Positions 25,546 through 35,538 of a stretch of DNA of 64,000 nt are shown here, one piece after another. Origin of the DNA: Desulfobacteraceae bacterium (lineage in GTDB: Bacteria; Desulfobacterota; Desulfobacteria; Desulfobacterales; Desulfosalsimonadaceae). The DNA lies in the NCBI GenBank assembly GCA_003599885.1, contig QZKW01000089.1:186001-250000 (forward strand). Reading direction: 5' to 3'. Within the stretch, counting starts at the first letter, position 1. Each line of letters starts with the position of its first letter. Below the pieces are notes generated by a model, which made no database searches, was not told the DNA's origin, and worked only from the letters and a program-made list of their open reading frames with translations. Position numbers and translations under genes: made by a program.

Positions 25546-27549
25546 TTAAATTCCCATCCCCGCCCGATATCCCTGATGAATGGCGTCAAAGGCCATGCCG
25601 ATGGCCTTGGCGTCTCCGATGATATCAAAGGGGATGCTTGTTTGTTTGATCACTTCCGCAAGGCGGCTCTCGGACCGGGACCCGGCCGCCAGCACCACGC
25701 TATCTGCGGGTATTTCCGATATACCGTCCGGGGTTTCGACTTTGACGCCGGTGGGCGTGATTTCAAGCGCTTTGGCCGCCAGCCGGGATTGAACTCCATA
25801 CCGGTCCACATCCTGAAGCATGCCCCAGCGGGTGCTTTTGCCGAAATCTTTTCCGATCTGGCCGATCATCTCTATAATGGTGATCTGTTTGGTGCCTCTG
25901 GTGGCCATTTCATAAAGCACTTCCGGGGTTTCCGCCTTGTTTACAAGGAGAAATTTTAATGTTTCGCCGGAAATCGTTCCTTTTTCCGCCAGGAGGAGGG
26001 CGGTTTCAACGCCAACGGCCCCGCCGCCGATAATGACCACGCGTTTTCCGGTATATACTTTGTCGGCCAGCACATCCCACGCCTGAACCACATGGGGGAG
26101 TTCCATGCCCGGAATGGGCGGCGTCATGGGCGTTGCGCCGGTTGCCAGAATGATATGGTCGGGTTTTTCCTTCTCAATAAGGGCCGCGTCAACGGTCTGC
26201 CCCAGGCAGATGTCAATGTCACGGGTGTATATCTGGGTTTCCAGGTCATAGGCCAGTTCCGCGAATTCCTCCCGGCCCGGAGGCGCCGCCGCCAGATAAA
26301 GCTGCCCGCCCAGTTCGTCGCCTTTTTCATAGAGAGTCACCTGGTGGCCCCGGTCGGATGCCGCAATCGCCGCGTTCATCCCGGCCGCACCGCCGCCGAT
26401 CACCATGACTTTTTTTGGGGTTTCCGAAACGGTGCAGGCCCCTTCACATTCATACCCCGCCTTTGGATTACACAGGCATTCCACGTGTTTTAATTTAAAC
26501 AGGTTGTCAAAGCACCCCTGGGCGCAGGCAATGCAATGGAGAATTTCTTCTTCCCGTCCGTCTTCCGCTTTTTCCGGCAGATACGGGTCGGCGATCAGGC
26601 CCCGGCCCATGGCCACCATGTCGCACATGCCGTCGGCGATCATCTCTCTGGCTGTGTCCGGATCATTGATGCGGTGGCTGGCAATCACCGGCACATTCAC
26701 GACTTCTTTAATCCCCCGGGAAAGATAGGCAAACGCGCCTCTGGGAACAGCCGCCGTGATCTGGGGCACCCGGGCTTCGTGCCAGCCCACATTGATGCAC
26801 AGGGCATCCACGCCCGCTTCTTCCACCAGCGCCCTTGCGTAAAGTTTGAGTTCCCCGCTTCCCTGGCCGCCGGGCATGAAATCGTTGCCGTTCATGCGGA
26901 CCATGACCGGGAAATCTTTGCCCACCAGACCCCGGATGGCCCGCATAATGTCAAGGCCGAACCGCATCCGGTTTTCCAGCGATCCGCCGTATTCATCGGT
27001 GCGCTGGTTGGTGAGCGGTGAAAGGAATTCACTGATGAGGTACCCGGTGCCGCTCAGGACTTCCACTGCGTCATATCCGGCTTTCTTTATCCTCAGCGCG
27101 GCCTGGGCGAAGTTGTCGATGGTTTGACGGATGTCATCCATGTCCATGGCTTTGGGAACTTCCCGGGTCATGCGAGACGCAATGGCAGACGGGGCTACGG
27201 GCTGTTTGCCGTTCAGGAAAAACGACATATTGTACCGGCCGGCGTGGTTGATCTGAACACAGGAGCGGGCACCGGCCGCCGTGATGGCTTTTGAAAGTCG
27301 GGAAAGCCCGGGGATGAATTCATCCTTGTGGGCGCCGATGTTTAAGGAGTTGCCGGATAATTCATCCACTGTGGCGTAGCCGACACAGATCATGCCGGCA
27401 CCGCCTCTGGCGCGCTCCGCGTAAAATTCGATGATCTGGTCCGTGACTTCATAATTGTTCGCCATTCCCAGATGCATGGCCGGCATATAGATCCGGTTTT
27501 TAACATCCAGCGCATTGATTTTAATGGGTTGAAACAATGGGTCTCTCAT
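25546..27549 (-). CDS. FeS-flavin NADH oxidoreductase, 2,4-dienoyl-CoA reductase-like, copy 1
   Basis: A 667-residue enzyme. Residues 1-340 form an FMN-binding old-yellow-enzyme barrel (start MRDPLFQPIKINALDVKNRI), then a 4Fe-4S motif CIACAQGCFDN with a later Cys in ECLCNP, then an FAD/NAD domain with MVIGGGAAGMNAAIAAS near 382 and VIIGGGAVGVETALLLAEKG near 520. This is the FadH/trimethylamine-dehydrogenase architecture. The start has AAGGGGA 6 bases upstream. A close paralogue lies at 58915. Substrate is unknown; reduction of an unsaturated acyl-CoA or enoate is likely. It is coupled to acnB. Confidence 0.88.
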   Translation of the reverse strand: MRDPLFQPIKINALDVKNRIYMPAMHLGMANNYEVTDQIIEFYAERARGGAGMICVGYATVDELSGNSLNIGAHKDEFIPGLSRLSKAITAAGARSCVQINHAGRYNMSFFLNGKQPVAPSAIASRMTREVPKAMDMDDIRQTIDNFAQAALRIKKAGYDAVEVLSGTGYLISEFLSPLTNQRTDEYGGSLENRMRFGLDIMRAIRGLVGKDFPVMVRMNGNDFMPGGQGSGELKLYARALVEEAGVDALCINVGWHEARVPQITAAVPRGAFAYLSRGIKEVVNVPVIASHRINDPDTAREMIADGMCDMVAMGRGLIADPYLPEKAEDGREEEILHCIACAQGCFDNLFKLKHVECLCNPKAGYECEGACTVSETPKKVMVIGGGAAGMNAAIAASDRGHQVTLYEKGDELGGQLYLAAAPPGREEFAELAYDLETQIYTRDIDICLGQTVDAALIEKEKPDHIILATGATPMTPPIPGMELPHVVQAWDVLADKVYTGKRVVIIGGGAVGVETALLLAEKGTISGETLKFLLVNKAETPEVLYEMATRGTKQITIIEMIGQIGKDFGKSTRWGMLQDVDRYGVQSRLAAKALEITPTGVKVETPDGISEIPADSVVLAAGSRSESRLAEVIKQTSIPFDIIGDAKAIGMAFDAIHQGYRAGMGI

Positions 27550-27709
27550 CTTTAATCCCCTTATGTATTTAGAGTCATTTCTTATGAAATCATTAGCCAT
27601 CATATATAATTAATACCCCGAAAAATCACTTAACCGGTTGCCCCTGTCAAGAGAAAAGTGTTATGTCCGGGTAATCCGGCTGTCATTTATCATTATCACA
27701 GGAGGGAAC

Positions 27710-28228
27710 ATGGAAAAAGGATATGTGCAGATATATACGGGCAATGGCAAGGGAAAAACAACCGCTGCCCTGGGCTTGACACTCCGGGCGGCGGGCGCGG
27801 GATTAAAGGTGTACATCGCCCAGTTTTTAAAGCAGGGCGCATACAGTGAGCTGAAGGCCCTGGAGCGGTTTGCAGATTGTGTCACCATCGAACAATTCGG
27901 CACGGGCAAATTCGTAAGGGGAGAACCGGACGCCGAACATATGGCCTCAGGTCAAAAAGGACTGGCTGCTGTTCGAAAGGCCTTTTCATCCGGCGCGTAT
28001 GATCTGGTGGTTATGGAAGAGGCGGGGGTCGCGGAAAAATTCGGCGTTATTTCAACAGACGCATTGCTTGACATCATCCGTGAGAAACCCGAAGCCGTTG
28101 AGCTGGTGATCACCGGCCGGGGTGTGTCCGAAACCGTGATGGCGGCTGCGGACCTGATTACCGAGATGCGCGAAATCCGTCATTATTATAACAGCGGGGT
28201 CATGGCCCGGACCGGCATTGAAAGCTGA
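27710..28228 (+). CDS. cobO: Corrinoid adenosyltransferase (CobO/BtuR type)
   Basis: A 172-residue enzyme that transfers the adenosyl group of ATP to cob(I)alamin or cobyrinate. The P-loop YTGNGKGKTTAALG at residues 8-21 and VVMEEAGVAEKFG near 100 and VITGRGVSETVMAAADL near 131 are characteristic. The ATG follows GGAGGGAA closely; a longer in-frame ATG lacks a ribosome site. It is divergent from the FeS-flavin oxidoreductase. Corrinoid cofactor use fits an anaerobe with methylmalonyl-CoA or Wood-Ljungdahl enzymes, not seen in this window. No cobalamin riboswitch is recognisable upstream. Confidence 0.93.
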   Translation: MEKGYVQIYTGNGKGKTTAALGLTLRAAGAGLKVYIAQFLKQGAYSELKALERFADCVTIEQFGTGKFVRGEPDAEHMASGQKGLAAVRKAFSSGAYDLVVMEEAGVAEKFGVISTDALLDIIREKPEAVELVITGRGVSETVMAAADLITEMREIRHYYNSGVMARTGIES

Positions 28229-28411
28229 CGACGGTACCATCGAGATATCAATAGTCTTTTAACCGGAAAAATGCTACAAATCGCATACCCAAGATGTCTT
28301 TCTTCCGGGAATTTCCGGGATACCTTATGAATCTATACCGGGAAGGTCGCGGACAGGTTCTTTGCGGCTTCCCCATTAATGCCTACCCATTTAGCAAGAG
28401 GAGAAAACACC

Positions 28412-28813
28412 ATGAACAGAAAAAGTACAGTCAATTCGGTTTTTGACACACCATTGGCGGGCCAGATAAAAGCAACGCCCGGATGCCGTTTAAACAGGAC
28501 AAATGTGATGCTGGTTCTGGCCTGGTTGGTGATGATTGCGGTTTTGGTTCCCTGCAACTCCGGTTCGTCTCAGCCGACTCAGGTTCCGGAGTCAATAACG
28601 ACCGCCCCGGCGGAGATGCCTGCCCTGGACGGTGCGACGCTGCTGGATACAAGATGTTCTGCCTGCCACAGCGCCGACAAACCCAAACATGAAAAAGAAA
28701 CCCACGAACAGTGGGAAAAAATCGTGACCCGCATGATCGGTAAAGGCGCCAAATTAAACGATGCCGAGAAAAAGGTGCTTGTGGATTATCTGGCCAAAAC
28801 TTATGGGCCGTAA
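28412..28813 (+). CDS. Small mono-haem c-type cytochrome, membrane-anchored or exported
   Basis: A 133-residue protein with one haem site, DTRCSACHSADKPKHE near residue 80. A hydrophobic helix (about residues 33-48, VMLVLAWLVMIAVLV) should direct export, preceded by an unusually long hydrophilic stretch. The C-terminal part (THEQWEKIVTRMIGKGAKLN and LVDYLAKTYGP) is the usual class I cytochrome end, with a Met candidate for the sixth ligand in RMIGKG. RBS AGAGGAGAA. Partner unknown. The Cys after the helix is preceded by Pro, so a lipoprotein is doubtful. Confidence 0.8.
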   Translation: MNRKSTVNSVFDTPLAGQIKATPGCRLNRTNVMLVLAWLVMIAVLVPCNSGSSQPTQVPESITTAPAEMPALDGATLLDTRCSACHSADKPKHEKETHEQWEKIVTRMIGKGAKLNDAEKKVLVDYLAKTYGP

Positions 28814-28846
28814 GAAAAAATACAATTTAAACAACAGGAGTATTTC

Positions 28847-29164
28847 ATGACGGAATTTAAGGGTGTGGCGATCGTTAAAAAAGCCAATATTTATTTTGAT
28901 GGAAAGGTTACCAGCCGCACGGTTGTTTTTCCGGATGGTTCCCGCAAGACCCTCGGCATTATGCTTCCCGGGGAATATGAATTCAATACGGACGCAAAAG
29001 AAATCATGGAGATCCTTTCCGGCGACCTGGATGTGTCCTTGCCGGGAGTGGAAGGCTGGAAACCATTTAAAGGCGGAGAAGCCTTTGAAGTCCCCGCCAA
29101 ATCGAAATTCGGGCTGAAGGTCAAAACAATAACGGATTACTGCTGTTCCTTTGTGGCGGGATAG
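28847..29164 (+). CDS. ppnP: Pyrimidine/purine nucleoside phosphorylase
   Basis: A 105-residue single-cupin protein of the PpnP (YaiE/DUF1255) family, which phosphorolyses several nucleosides to base and ribose 1-phosphate. Family features are [51 protein letters not shown] and the end ITDYCCSF. Length is normal. It follows the cytochrome gene by 33 bases, with ACAGGAG upstream. Confidence 0.92.
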   Translation: MTEFKGVAIVKKANIYFDGKVTSRTVVFPDGSRKTLGIMLPGEYEFNTDAKEIMEILSGDLDVSLPGVEGWKPFKGGEAFEVPAKSKFGLKVKTITDYCCSFVAG

Positions 29165-29215
29165 CCTGATGCCGATCCTTTTGTCAGATGTTCTCTGTCA
29201 TAAATAATTGAATTT

Positions 29216-29373
29216 ATGTAAATTATTATCAAAATAACAATCAGTGTCGGGATCATCCTTCTGGCAACCGCTGTTGCCAGAAGATTCCCATCCATGGCCG
29301 GTCTGATCGGCGTCATGCCCCTGACCGGAGCGCTGGTTCTGGTGTGGGTATTTCTTGAGAACAGGGGAGGGGT
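29216..29373 (+). pseudogene. Remnant of a DUF3147-type small membrane protein
   Basis: The frame reads ATG TAA, then an open stretch giving IIIKITISVGIILLATAVAR and then FPSMAGLIGVMPLTGALVL plus VWVFLENRGG. Hydrophobic helices followed by a PLTGALVLVWVF-like segment resemble the first half of DUF3147 proteins (normally about 110-120 residues). The homology ends where the convergent neighbour begins. No start codon with a ribosome site is present in frame. I read it as a truncated remnant with a stop at codon 2; family assignment is from memory of the pattern. Confidence 0.45.
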
Positions 29374-29874
29374 TTATTTTTCCAGCACATCCACTCCTTT
29401 GACCCCGGTCAGAAGCCAGGTGTCTTCAACTTTTTTCAATTCGCACTCCGCTTCATGGGTTTCCTCAACCCGTTCTCCGGCGCGGGTGGTTGCTTTTAAA
29501 ATCCCTGTCAGGGTGACACGGGCCGCGCCTTCTTCCGGAAATTCAATCTGAAAATCGTAGAATTTCAAAGAGATATCCCGGTACTGGGATCTGGCATAAA
29601 GTACATGGGAGGATATTTCACTGTGGGGCAGGGTTTGATCGATATCGTAGGAGGGGATTTCAATCCGGACGGTTTCGGCAAACAGGGATTCTATTTTCCG
29701 CGCCGTGACCGCAGCCGCCAGATCATGTTCATCCCCTGATTTTTCCGCCTGCGCGGACAGGGTGCTGAAACATTTCTTGATTTTTGCCGTATCGCTTTGA
29801 AAGAAAATGAAAAAAGCGATGATTGCGGCGGCCGTTATCCCTGTGGCTGCGAGAAGATGTTGGGGTTTTACCAT
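29374..29874 (-). CDS. Membrane-anchored hypothetical protein
   Basis: A 166-residue protein with one N-terminal hydrophobic helix (about residues 8-26, LAATGITAAAIIAFFIFF), then an extracytoplasmic domain. The helix-strand pattern AKIKKCFSTLSAQAEKSG, RYRDISLKFYDFQIEF, ARVTLTGILKATTR, TWLLTGVKGVDVLEK suggests an NTF2-like fold, but I do not recognise a named family. Its ATG overlaps the stop of the signal peptidase gene, so it is translated with it and may be a processed or membrane partner. Confidence 0.65.
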   Translation of the reverse strand: MVKPQHLLAATGITAAAIIAFFIFFQSDTAKIKKCFSTLSAQAEKSGDEHDLAAAVTARKIESLFAETVRIEIPSYDIDQTLPHSEISSHVLYARSQYRDISLKFYDFQIEFPEEGAARVTLTGILKATTRAGERVEETHEAECELKKVEDTWLLTGVKGVDVLEK

Positions 29875-30392
29875 AAAGGCGCTCCAATGATTCGGTTGAT
29901 GGGCGTTTGCCCGAAATCGTGGGTTTCGATGGGGACATTCCGGTTGTCACCCACCACGTACACATGCCCTTTTTTGACAGTCCGGACGGGCAGGTCCCAT
30001 GAAAAACGGCCGGCGACATAAGGTTCCCGGAGGATGTTGCCGTTTACCAGAACCTGTCCTTTCCGGAATTCAACTGTCTGGCCTTCAGTGGCAATGATTC
30101 GTTTTAACAGCATAACATGACGCCCGGACAACCGCACGGTCACCACGTCAAATGCTTTCGGCCGGGAGAGCAGATACCGAAAGGTGAAACAAAAATTAAC
30201 ATCCCCGTTCCGGTAGGTCGGGTCCATGCTGTGGCCGCTGATTCTGAAAGGAATCAGAATGTATTTGAAAAAAATAAAGGCAATGATGCCGACGAGGGCG
30301 ATCCGGATGATCACTTTCCGGTTCAGTTTGGGGAAAAAGAAGTTTTTAATTGCGCTGTTCGGCAAAGTCTTGCCACCTTCATCATTCATCAT
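29868..30392 (-). CDS. lepB: Signal peptidase I
   Basis: A 174-residue S26 peptidase. A single transmembrane helix (about residues 28-46) precedes the catalytic Ser in ISGHSMDPTYRNGD near 55, the catalytic Lys in MLLKRIIATEGQTVEF near 98 and the conserved VYVVGDNRNVP and DFGQTPINRIIG boxes. Shorter than E. coli LepB, like many single-helix signal peptidases. It removes signal peptides at the membrane outer face. It overlaps the next gene by 7 bases. Confidence 0.92.
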   Translation of the reverse strand: MMNDEGGKTLPNSAIKNFFFPKLNRKVIIRIALVGIIAFIFFKYILIPFRISGHSMDPTYRNGDVNFCFTFRYLLSRPKAFDVVTVRLSGRHVMLLKRIIATEGQTVEFRKGQVLVNGNILREPYVAGRFSWDLPVRTVKKGHVYVVGDNRNVPIETHDFGQTPINRIIGAPLW

Positions 30393-30410
30393 TTATCACT
30401 CATCATTCAC

Positions 30411-31223
30411 CTATAACCGGATTTCAAATTCCCGTGTTGTTCCCGCATCCGGCGGCTGAACACCGGATGAAAATGTCCGCTCGAAAAAAGTCAACCGCCC
30501 GGACCGGTCCACCAGAATCACGGCCGATGACCGGGTGCCGTATGCGGGACTGATGACAAAGACCGGAGATAACAGCCGTTCCCATTCCAGTCCCACGCCC
30601 GTATCCGGCAGTTCCGTGTCCTGTGGACGGCGGGTGTCGGCAAGCAGGTTGAAAATATGTTCCGGGTCAACGGGTTTTCGGGAAGCAAGGATTTTTCGGA
30701 TGCCGTCTGTGGCTTTTCGGGTTTTCGGCCACGGGGTGTCGATCAAGTGGTTGCTGATGGCGTGAATGCCGGGATTGACAGGTAATATATCGTTTTTTTT
30801 TTTATTGGAATACCACCATAACTCCGGCGACAATCGTTGTTTCAAATCCCTGTTTAAATTGAGGATATTTCCGGCAACCAGGTTGAAGCCGCTATATGTT
30901 TCACGGGAGTGGGCAATTGTTTTGAGGTAGGCTTCCGGCGATATATCGGATGCCAGAAAATTACTGACCAGAAGTCCTCGGGAAATGGCGCGCGGGTCAA
31001 TGGCCTTCGGATCTCTGAAATTGGTAATGGCGGCAAGCCGGCCGCCCGTCGTCACCCCCAGCCAGGTGCCGTGACCCTGGAGGTCGCGTCCGGCCAGCAG
31101 ATCCGGGGAATCTTCCCAGAATGACAGGGGCGCGGTCGGCCGATGGTAAAATTCATCCCGATTGGCCGCAATGACCAGCGGATAGTCCGGGTGGCTTTGG
31201 ATGGCGATAACAATCAAGCACAT
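30411..31223 (-). CDS. NRDE (TANGO2) family protein
   Basis: A 270-residue protein beginning MCLIVIAIQSHPDYPLVIAA followed by NRDEFYHRPTAPLSFW, the motif that names the NRDE family. Also visible are LLAGRDLQGHGTWLGVTTGG and AAITNFRDP. The N-terminal Cys-2 suggests an Ntn-hydrolase-like fold, but function in bacteria is not established; the eukaryotic TANGO2 is linked to haem or lipid handling. It is likely in one unit with the signal peptidase gene, 18 bases upstream of it. Confidence 0.85.
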   Translation of the reverse strand: MCLIVIAIQSHPDYPLVIAANRDEFYHRPTAPLSFWEDSPDLLAGRDLQGHGTWLGVTTGGRLAAITNFRDPKAIDPRAISRGLLVSNFLASDISPEAYLKTIAHSRETYSGFNLVAGNILNLNRDLKQRLSPELWWYSNKKKNDILPVNPGIHAISNHLIDTPWPKTRKATDGIRKILASRKPVDPEHIFNLLADTRRPQDTELPDTGVGLEWERLLSPVFVISPAYGTRSSAVILVDRSGRLTFFERTFSSGVQPPDAGTTREFEIRL

Positions 31224-31433
31224 AGCGTTGCATTCTTCTTTTATGGATTCATTGCCGAAAAAGGTTTGTTCTTGTTTTTTATGAAGGGGTTTGTTACAAA
31301 ATTAGTTTATTAAAAATCAACGGAAAAGAGTCGATTCTCTGTGCCGGCAAATTGATTTTCATATATTTATTCAATTTATTTATCAGTCTTACTTATTTCT
31401 CAGTTTTAAGTATTTATCAGGGAGGACATTTAT

Positions 31434-32720
31434 ATGCAAGAGGCAGTCATTGTTAGCGGAGCCAGGACCCCGGTCGGGTCATTCGGCGGTGTATTAAAAA
31501 GTGTTTCAGCAGTGGAACTGGGTTCATTGGCCATTCATGAGGCCCTTAAACGGGCAGGATTGCGGCCGGTGGTCAGCGATGAAATGCAAGCGGTTGCCCC
31601 GGACAAGCTCAAGGACCAGGGGCCCATTGATCTTGAAAGCAAGTTAAAAGATTGGGATGGGGCTGCGAAACCGGTGGTGGTGGATGAAGTGATTATGGGC
31701 AATGTGTTGATCGCTGGTCAGGGTCAGAATCCGGCCCGTCAGGCCATGATCCGCGCCGGAATCCCCAAAGAAACACCTGCTTTTACCATCAATAAAGTGT
31801 GCGCCTCGGGTCTCAAAGCCATTGCCCTGGCGGCGTCGTCCATTATGTGCGGCGAAGCAGAGGTGGTGATCGCCGGTGGGCAGGAGAACATGAGCCTTGC
31901 GCCCATGGCCCTTCCCAAAGCCCGGTGGGGACATCGCATGGAAGTCACCGGCAAGGGAGAAATCCTTGATTTAATGGTTTTTGACGGCCTGTATGAAATT
32001 TTCTACGGCTATCACATGGGACTCACCGCTGAAAATATCGTTGAAAAATACGGTATCACCCGGCAGGAGCAGGATGAATTGTCCGTGCTCAGCCATGCCA
32101 GGGCCTTGGCCGCCATCAAGGACGGCACCTTTGCCAGGGAAATCGTGCCGGTTGTGATTCGCGGCCCCAAAGGCGACGTGGTGGTGGATACGGATGAACG
32201 GCCCATGGAAACGAGCATTGAAAAAATGGCCAAATTAAAGCCGGTGTTTAAAAAAGACGGCAGCGTCACGGCCGGGAATGCAAGCGGCATTAATGACGGT
32301 GCCGCGGCAGTGGTGGTCATGAGCGCTGCAAAAGCAAAGGCGCTGGGACTCACCCCGTTGGCCACCATCAAGGGATTTGCGGGCGGCGGTATGGACCCGG
32401 CCTATATGGGACTCGGCCCGATTCCGGCCATCCGGAAGGTCTTGAAAAAAACCGGCATGAACATCAGTGACATTGACGTGATCGAGCTGAATGAAGCGTT
32501 TGCGGCCCAGGCCATCGCCTGCATGAAGGAGCTGGGTATTCCGGTGGACAAACCCAACCAGTTGGGCAGCGGCATCTCCCTGGGGCATCCCATTGGATGC
32601 ACCGGTGCGCGGCAGATGGTGACCTGTCTGAACCTGATGAAAACCCGGGGCTTGAAAACCGGCCTGATTTCCATGTGCATCGGCGGCGGGATGGGGCTAG
32701 CCATGATCATCGAAGCATAA
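31434..32720 (+). CDS. Acetyl-CoA acetyltransferase (thiolase) with an N-terminal insertion
   Basis: A 428-residue classic thiolase. The nucleophile lies in NKVCASGLKAIALAA near residue 123, followed by AGGQENMS; the end has GHPIGCTGARQMVTCLNLMK and MCIGGGMGLAMI with the His and second Cys. It condenses or cleaves acetyl- or acyl-CoA. Compared with ordinary thiolases an extra stretch of about 35 residues (roughly 48-80, SDEMQAVAPDKLKDQ and on) precedes VVVDEVIMGNVL. RBS GGGAGG about 9 bases upstream. It stands alone, followed by a tiny membrane protein gene. A different subfamily from the SCP-x thiolase at 13150. Confidence 0.92.
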   Translation: MQEAVIVSGARTPVGSFGGVLKSVSAVELGSLAIHEALKRAGLRPVVSDEMQAVAPDKLKDQGPIDLESKLKDWDGAAKPVVVDEVIMGNVLIAGQGQNPARQAMIRAGIPKETPAFTINKVCASGLKAIALAASSIMCGEAEVVIAGGQENMSLAPMALPKARWGHRMEVTGKGEILDLMVFDGLYEIFYGYHMGLTAENIVEKYGITRQEQDELSVLSHARALAAIKDGTFAREIVPVVIRGPKGDVVVDTDERPMETSIEKMAKLKPVFKKDGSVTAGNASGINDGAAAVVVMSAAKAKALGLTPLATIKGFAGGGMDPAYMGLGPIPAIRKVLKKTGMNISDIDVIELNEAFAAQAIACMKELGIPVDKPNQLGSGISLGHPIGCTGARQMVTCLNLMKTRGLKTGLISMCIGGGMGLAMIIEA

Positions 32721-32754
32721 TTTGATTGAACATTATTTTTAAGGAATTAAAACT

Positions 32755-32919
32755 ATGAACATGTCTGTCATCAGCAGAAAACTGGGCACCATGGTGCTTA
32801 TGGGCGTGCCGGCCATCGTCGGCGGCGGTCTTGTCTATTATGCGTTTGGAAATTATACGGCGTTGATCGTTTATGAAGTTTTGCTGGGATTTACAGCTCT
32901 CGGATTTATCAGCAAATAA
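32755..32919 (+). CDS. Small two-helix membrane protein
   Basis: A 54-residue ORF, MNMSVISRKLGTMVLMGVPA and onward, with AAGGAATT upstream of the ATG. Two hydrophobic segments are separated by a short polar turn (YYAFGNYTA), so a helical hairpin in the inner membrane is likely. The gap between the thiolase gene and gyrA is otherwise empty. No family recognised. Confidence 0.55.
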   Translation: MNMSVISRKLGTMVLMGVPAIVGGGLVYYAFGNYTALIVYEVLLGFTALGFISK

Positions 32920-33026
32920 CGGGCAAATCCTGTCGGTCTGGAAAAATTGATGCGCCGCGACATTATCGTCAGTGCCCGCGGATAACAGAAGTGGTGTTTT
33001 GAGGGATGGTTGGAGCAGGTGAAGGT

Positions 33027-35510
33027 ATGAGTGAGATTGAAGGGGTAAAAGAATCGATCAGCATCGAAAAAGAGATGAAGCAGTCCTATCTGGATTACGC
33101 CATGAGCGTCATCATCGGACGGGCCCTGCCGGATGTGCGGGACGGCTTAAAACCGGTGCATCGCCGGATTCTGTTTGCCATGTCTGAGCTGAACAATGAC
33201 TGGAACAAACCCTACAAGAAGTCCGCCAGAATCGTCGGTGATGTGATTGGTAAATACCATCCCCATGGCGACTCGGCTGTTTATGATGCGCTGGTTCGGA
33301 TGGCCCAGACGTTTTCTCTGAGGTATCCCATGGTTCACGGCCAGGGAAACTTCGGGTCGGTGGACGGCGATCCCCCGGCAGCCATGCGGTATACGGAAGT
33401 CCGGATGATGCGCCTGGCCCATGAAATGCTTGCGGACATCGAAAAGGAAACGGTGGAATTTACCGTCAACTATGATGAGACGCTCAAAGAACCGGAAGTG
33501 ATGCCATCCAAACTCCCCTCGCTTCTGCTCAACGGCTCTTCCGGTATTGCAGTGGGCATGGCGACCAATATCCCGCCGCATAACCTGTCCGAACTGATTG
33601 ACGCCATTAAAGCCCTGATTGATAACCCGGAAATCACGTTCGAGGAGTTGATGACCCATTTGCCCGGTCCTGATTTTCCGACGGGCGGTATTATTTACGG
33701 AAACCAGGGGATTATTGACGCCTATCGGACCGGCCGGGGAAAGGTCCGGATTCGTGCGACGGTGGATGTTGAGCAGGATGTGAAGAACAAGTCGGAAACC
33801 CTCATTGTCCGTGAAATTCCCTATCAGGTGAATAAGGCAAACCTTGTCCAGAAGATTGCGGAGCTGATCAAGGACAAACAGCTGGAAGGGGTCCGTTATG
33901 TCCGTGATGAATCGGACAAGGACGGTATCCGCGTTGCCATTGCATTAAAGAAGGACCAGATACCCGACGTTATATTGAACCAGCTTTATAAGCACACTGC
34001 TCTTGAAAGTACGTTTGGCATCATCTTTCTTGCAGTGGTCAAAAAACAGCCCCAGATTATGACCTTAAAGGAGATACTGGAGCATTTTGTCATCCACCGG
34101 AAAGAAATTATTATCCGGAGGACCCGCTTTGACCTGCGAAAAGCCGAAGCCCGGGCCCACATTCTGGAAGGGCTGATTGTTGCTCTGGACAACCTGGATG
34201 AAGTGGTGAGCCTGATCCGCGCTTCCAAATCCCCGGCGGAAGCCAAAGAGGGGTTGATGACACGGTTTGCCTTGAGTGAAATTCAGGCCCAGGCTATTCT
34301 GGATATGCGATTGCAACGCCTGACTGGCCTGGAGCGGGATAAAATCAAAACCGAACATGTGGAAGTCCTGAAAGATATTGCCCGGTTTGAGGAGATTCTG
34401 TCCAGCGAGCGGATTGTGCTGGGTATTATCAAAGATGAACTCTCGGAAATGAAGGAGAGCTTCGGCGATGCGCGGCGGTCCCAGATTATTGCGGAGTCAA
34501 AGGAAATCAGCATGGAGGACATGATCGCCGAGGAAGATATGGTGGTCACGATTTCCAACAGCGGGTACATCAAACGCAATCCCATTACCATGTATCAGCA
34601 GCAGCATCGCGGCGGCAAGGGCAAAACCGGTATGGGCACCAAGGAAGAGGATTTTGTGGAGCATTTGTTCGTTGCTTCCACCCATCATACATTTATGTTT
34701 TTCACCAACTTGGGAAGGGTGTTTTGGCTGAAAGTCTATGAAATCCCCCAGAGCAGCCGGACCAGCCGTGGCAAAGCCATTGTGAATTTACTCAATTTCG
34801 GTCCGGAGGAACGGCTGGCCACAGTTCTGGCAGTGCCGGAGTTCGCGCCCGGTAGTTATATCATCACCGCTACCCGTAAAGGAATGGTGAAAAAAACCGA
34901 TATCATGTCTTACAGCCGGCCGAGGGCCGGAGGGATTATTGCGGTGAACCTCAAGGAAGATGATGAACTGATTGCCGTGCGCATAACGGACGGGACCCAG
35001 AACGTGTTTTTGTGCTCATCCATGGGTAAATCCATCCGGTTCCATGAATCTGATGTTCGCCCCACAGGACGCAGCGCCAGCGGCGTTCTGGGGATGCGGA
35101 TCGCTGAGGATGACCATCTGGTAGGCATGGAAGTATTGTCTCACGGCCAGACCCTCTTTACGGCAACGGAAAACGGATATGGAAAGCGTACGTTGATTGA
35201 TGAATATCCGGTGCAGAAGCGGGGCGGCAAGGGCGTGATTACCATTAAAACCAGTGAACGCAATGGTCGGGTTCTGACCATCCTGGTGGTGAGTGAAGAA
35301 GATGAAATTATGCTGATCACTGATATTGGAAAAATTATCCGGCTGCAGATCGCCGGTATCTCGGTTATCAGCCGGAACACCCAGGGTGTCAGGCTCATGG
35401 TCATGGAGCCTGAGGAGCGGCTGGTGGGTGCAGCCCGCCTTGCGGAGAAAGATGAAGAGGAAAATGGAAACGAAGACGGAAACGGAAACGGGAACGAAAA
35501 CGAAGAATGA
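33027..35510 (+). CDS. gyrA: DNA gyrase subunit A
   Basis: An 827-residue GyrA. The N-terminal breakage domain has [20 protein letters not shown], the quinolone-resistance region [19 protein letters not shown] with Ser and Asp at the classic positions, and the active tyrosine in [10 protein letters not shown]. The C-terminal beta-pinwheel includes the GyrA box region [10 protein letters not shown]. The start [10 protein letters not shown] is preferred over the ATG 21 bases upstream, which has no room for a ribosome site. The last 20 residues are a low-complexity acidic Asn/Gly tail encoded by a GGAAAC-like repeat. gpsA follows 28 bases after its stop. Confidence 0.96.
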   Translation: MSEIEGVKESISIEKEMKQSYLDYAMSVIIGRALPDVRDGLKPVHRRILFAMSELNNDWNKPYKKSARIVGDVIGKYHPHGDSAVYDALVRMAQTFSLRYPMVHGQGNFGSVDGDPPAAMRYTEVRMMRLAHEMLADIEKETVEFTVNYDETLKEPEVMPSKLPSLLLNGSSGIAVGMATNIPPHNLSELIDAIKALIDNPEITFEELMTHLPGPDFPTGGIIYGNQGIIDAYRTGRGKVRIRATVDVEQDVKNKSETLIVREIPYQVNKANLVQKIAELIKDKQLEGVRYVRDESDKDGIRVAIALKKDQIPDVILNQLYKHTALESTFGIIFLAVVKKQPQIMTLKEILEHFVIHRKEIIIRRTRFDLRKAEARAHILEGLIVALDNLDEVVSLIRASKSPAEAKEGLMTRFALSEIQAQAILDMRLQRLTGLERDKIKTEHVEVLKDIARFEEILSSERIVLGIIKDELSEMKESFGDARRSQIIAESKEISMEDMIAEEDMVVTISNSGYIKRNPITMYQQQHRGGKGKTGMGTKEEDFVEHLFVASTHHTFMFFTNLGRVFWLKVYEIPQSSRTSRGKAIVNLLNFGPEERLATVLAVPEFAPGSYIITATRKGMVKKTDIMSYSRPRAGGIIAVNLKEDDELIAVRITDGTQNVFLCSSMGKSIRFHESDVRPTGRSASGVLGMRIAEDDHLVGMEVLSHGQTLFTATENGYGKRTLIDEYPVQKRGGKGVITIKTSERNGRVLTILVVSEEDEIMLITDIGKIIRLQIAGISVISRNTQGVRLMVMEPEERLVGAARLAEKDEEENGNEDGNGNGNENEE

Positions 35511-35538
35511 AATGTGTGAGAGAGAAGGACAAAATCAG

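Noticed and set aside
28500..28560. Lipoprotein signal in the small cytochrome
   Set aside because: The Cys after the hydrophobic helix is preceded by Pro and Val, which does not fit the lipobox.
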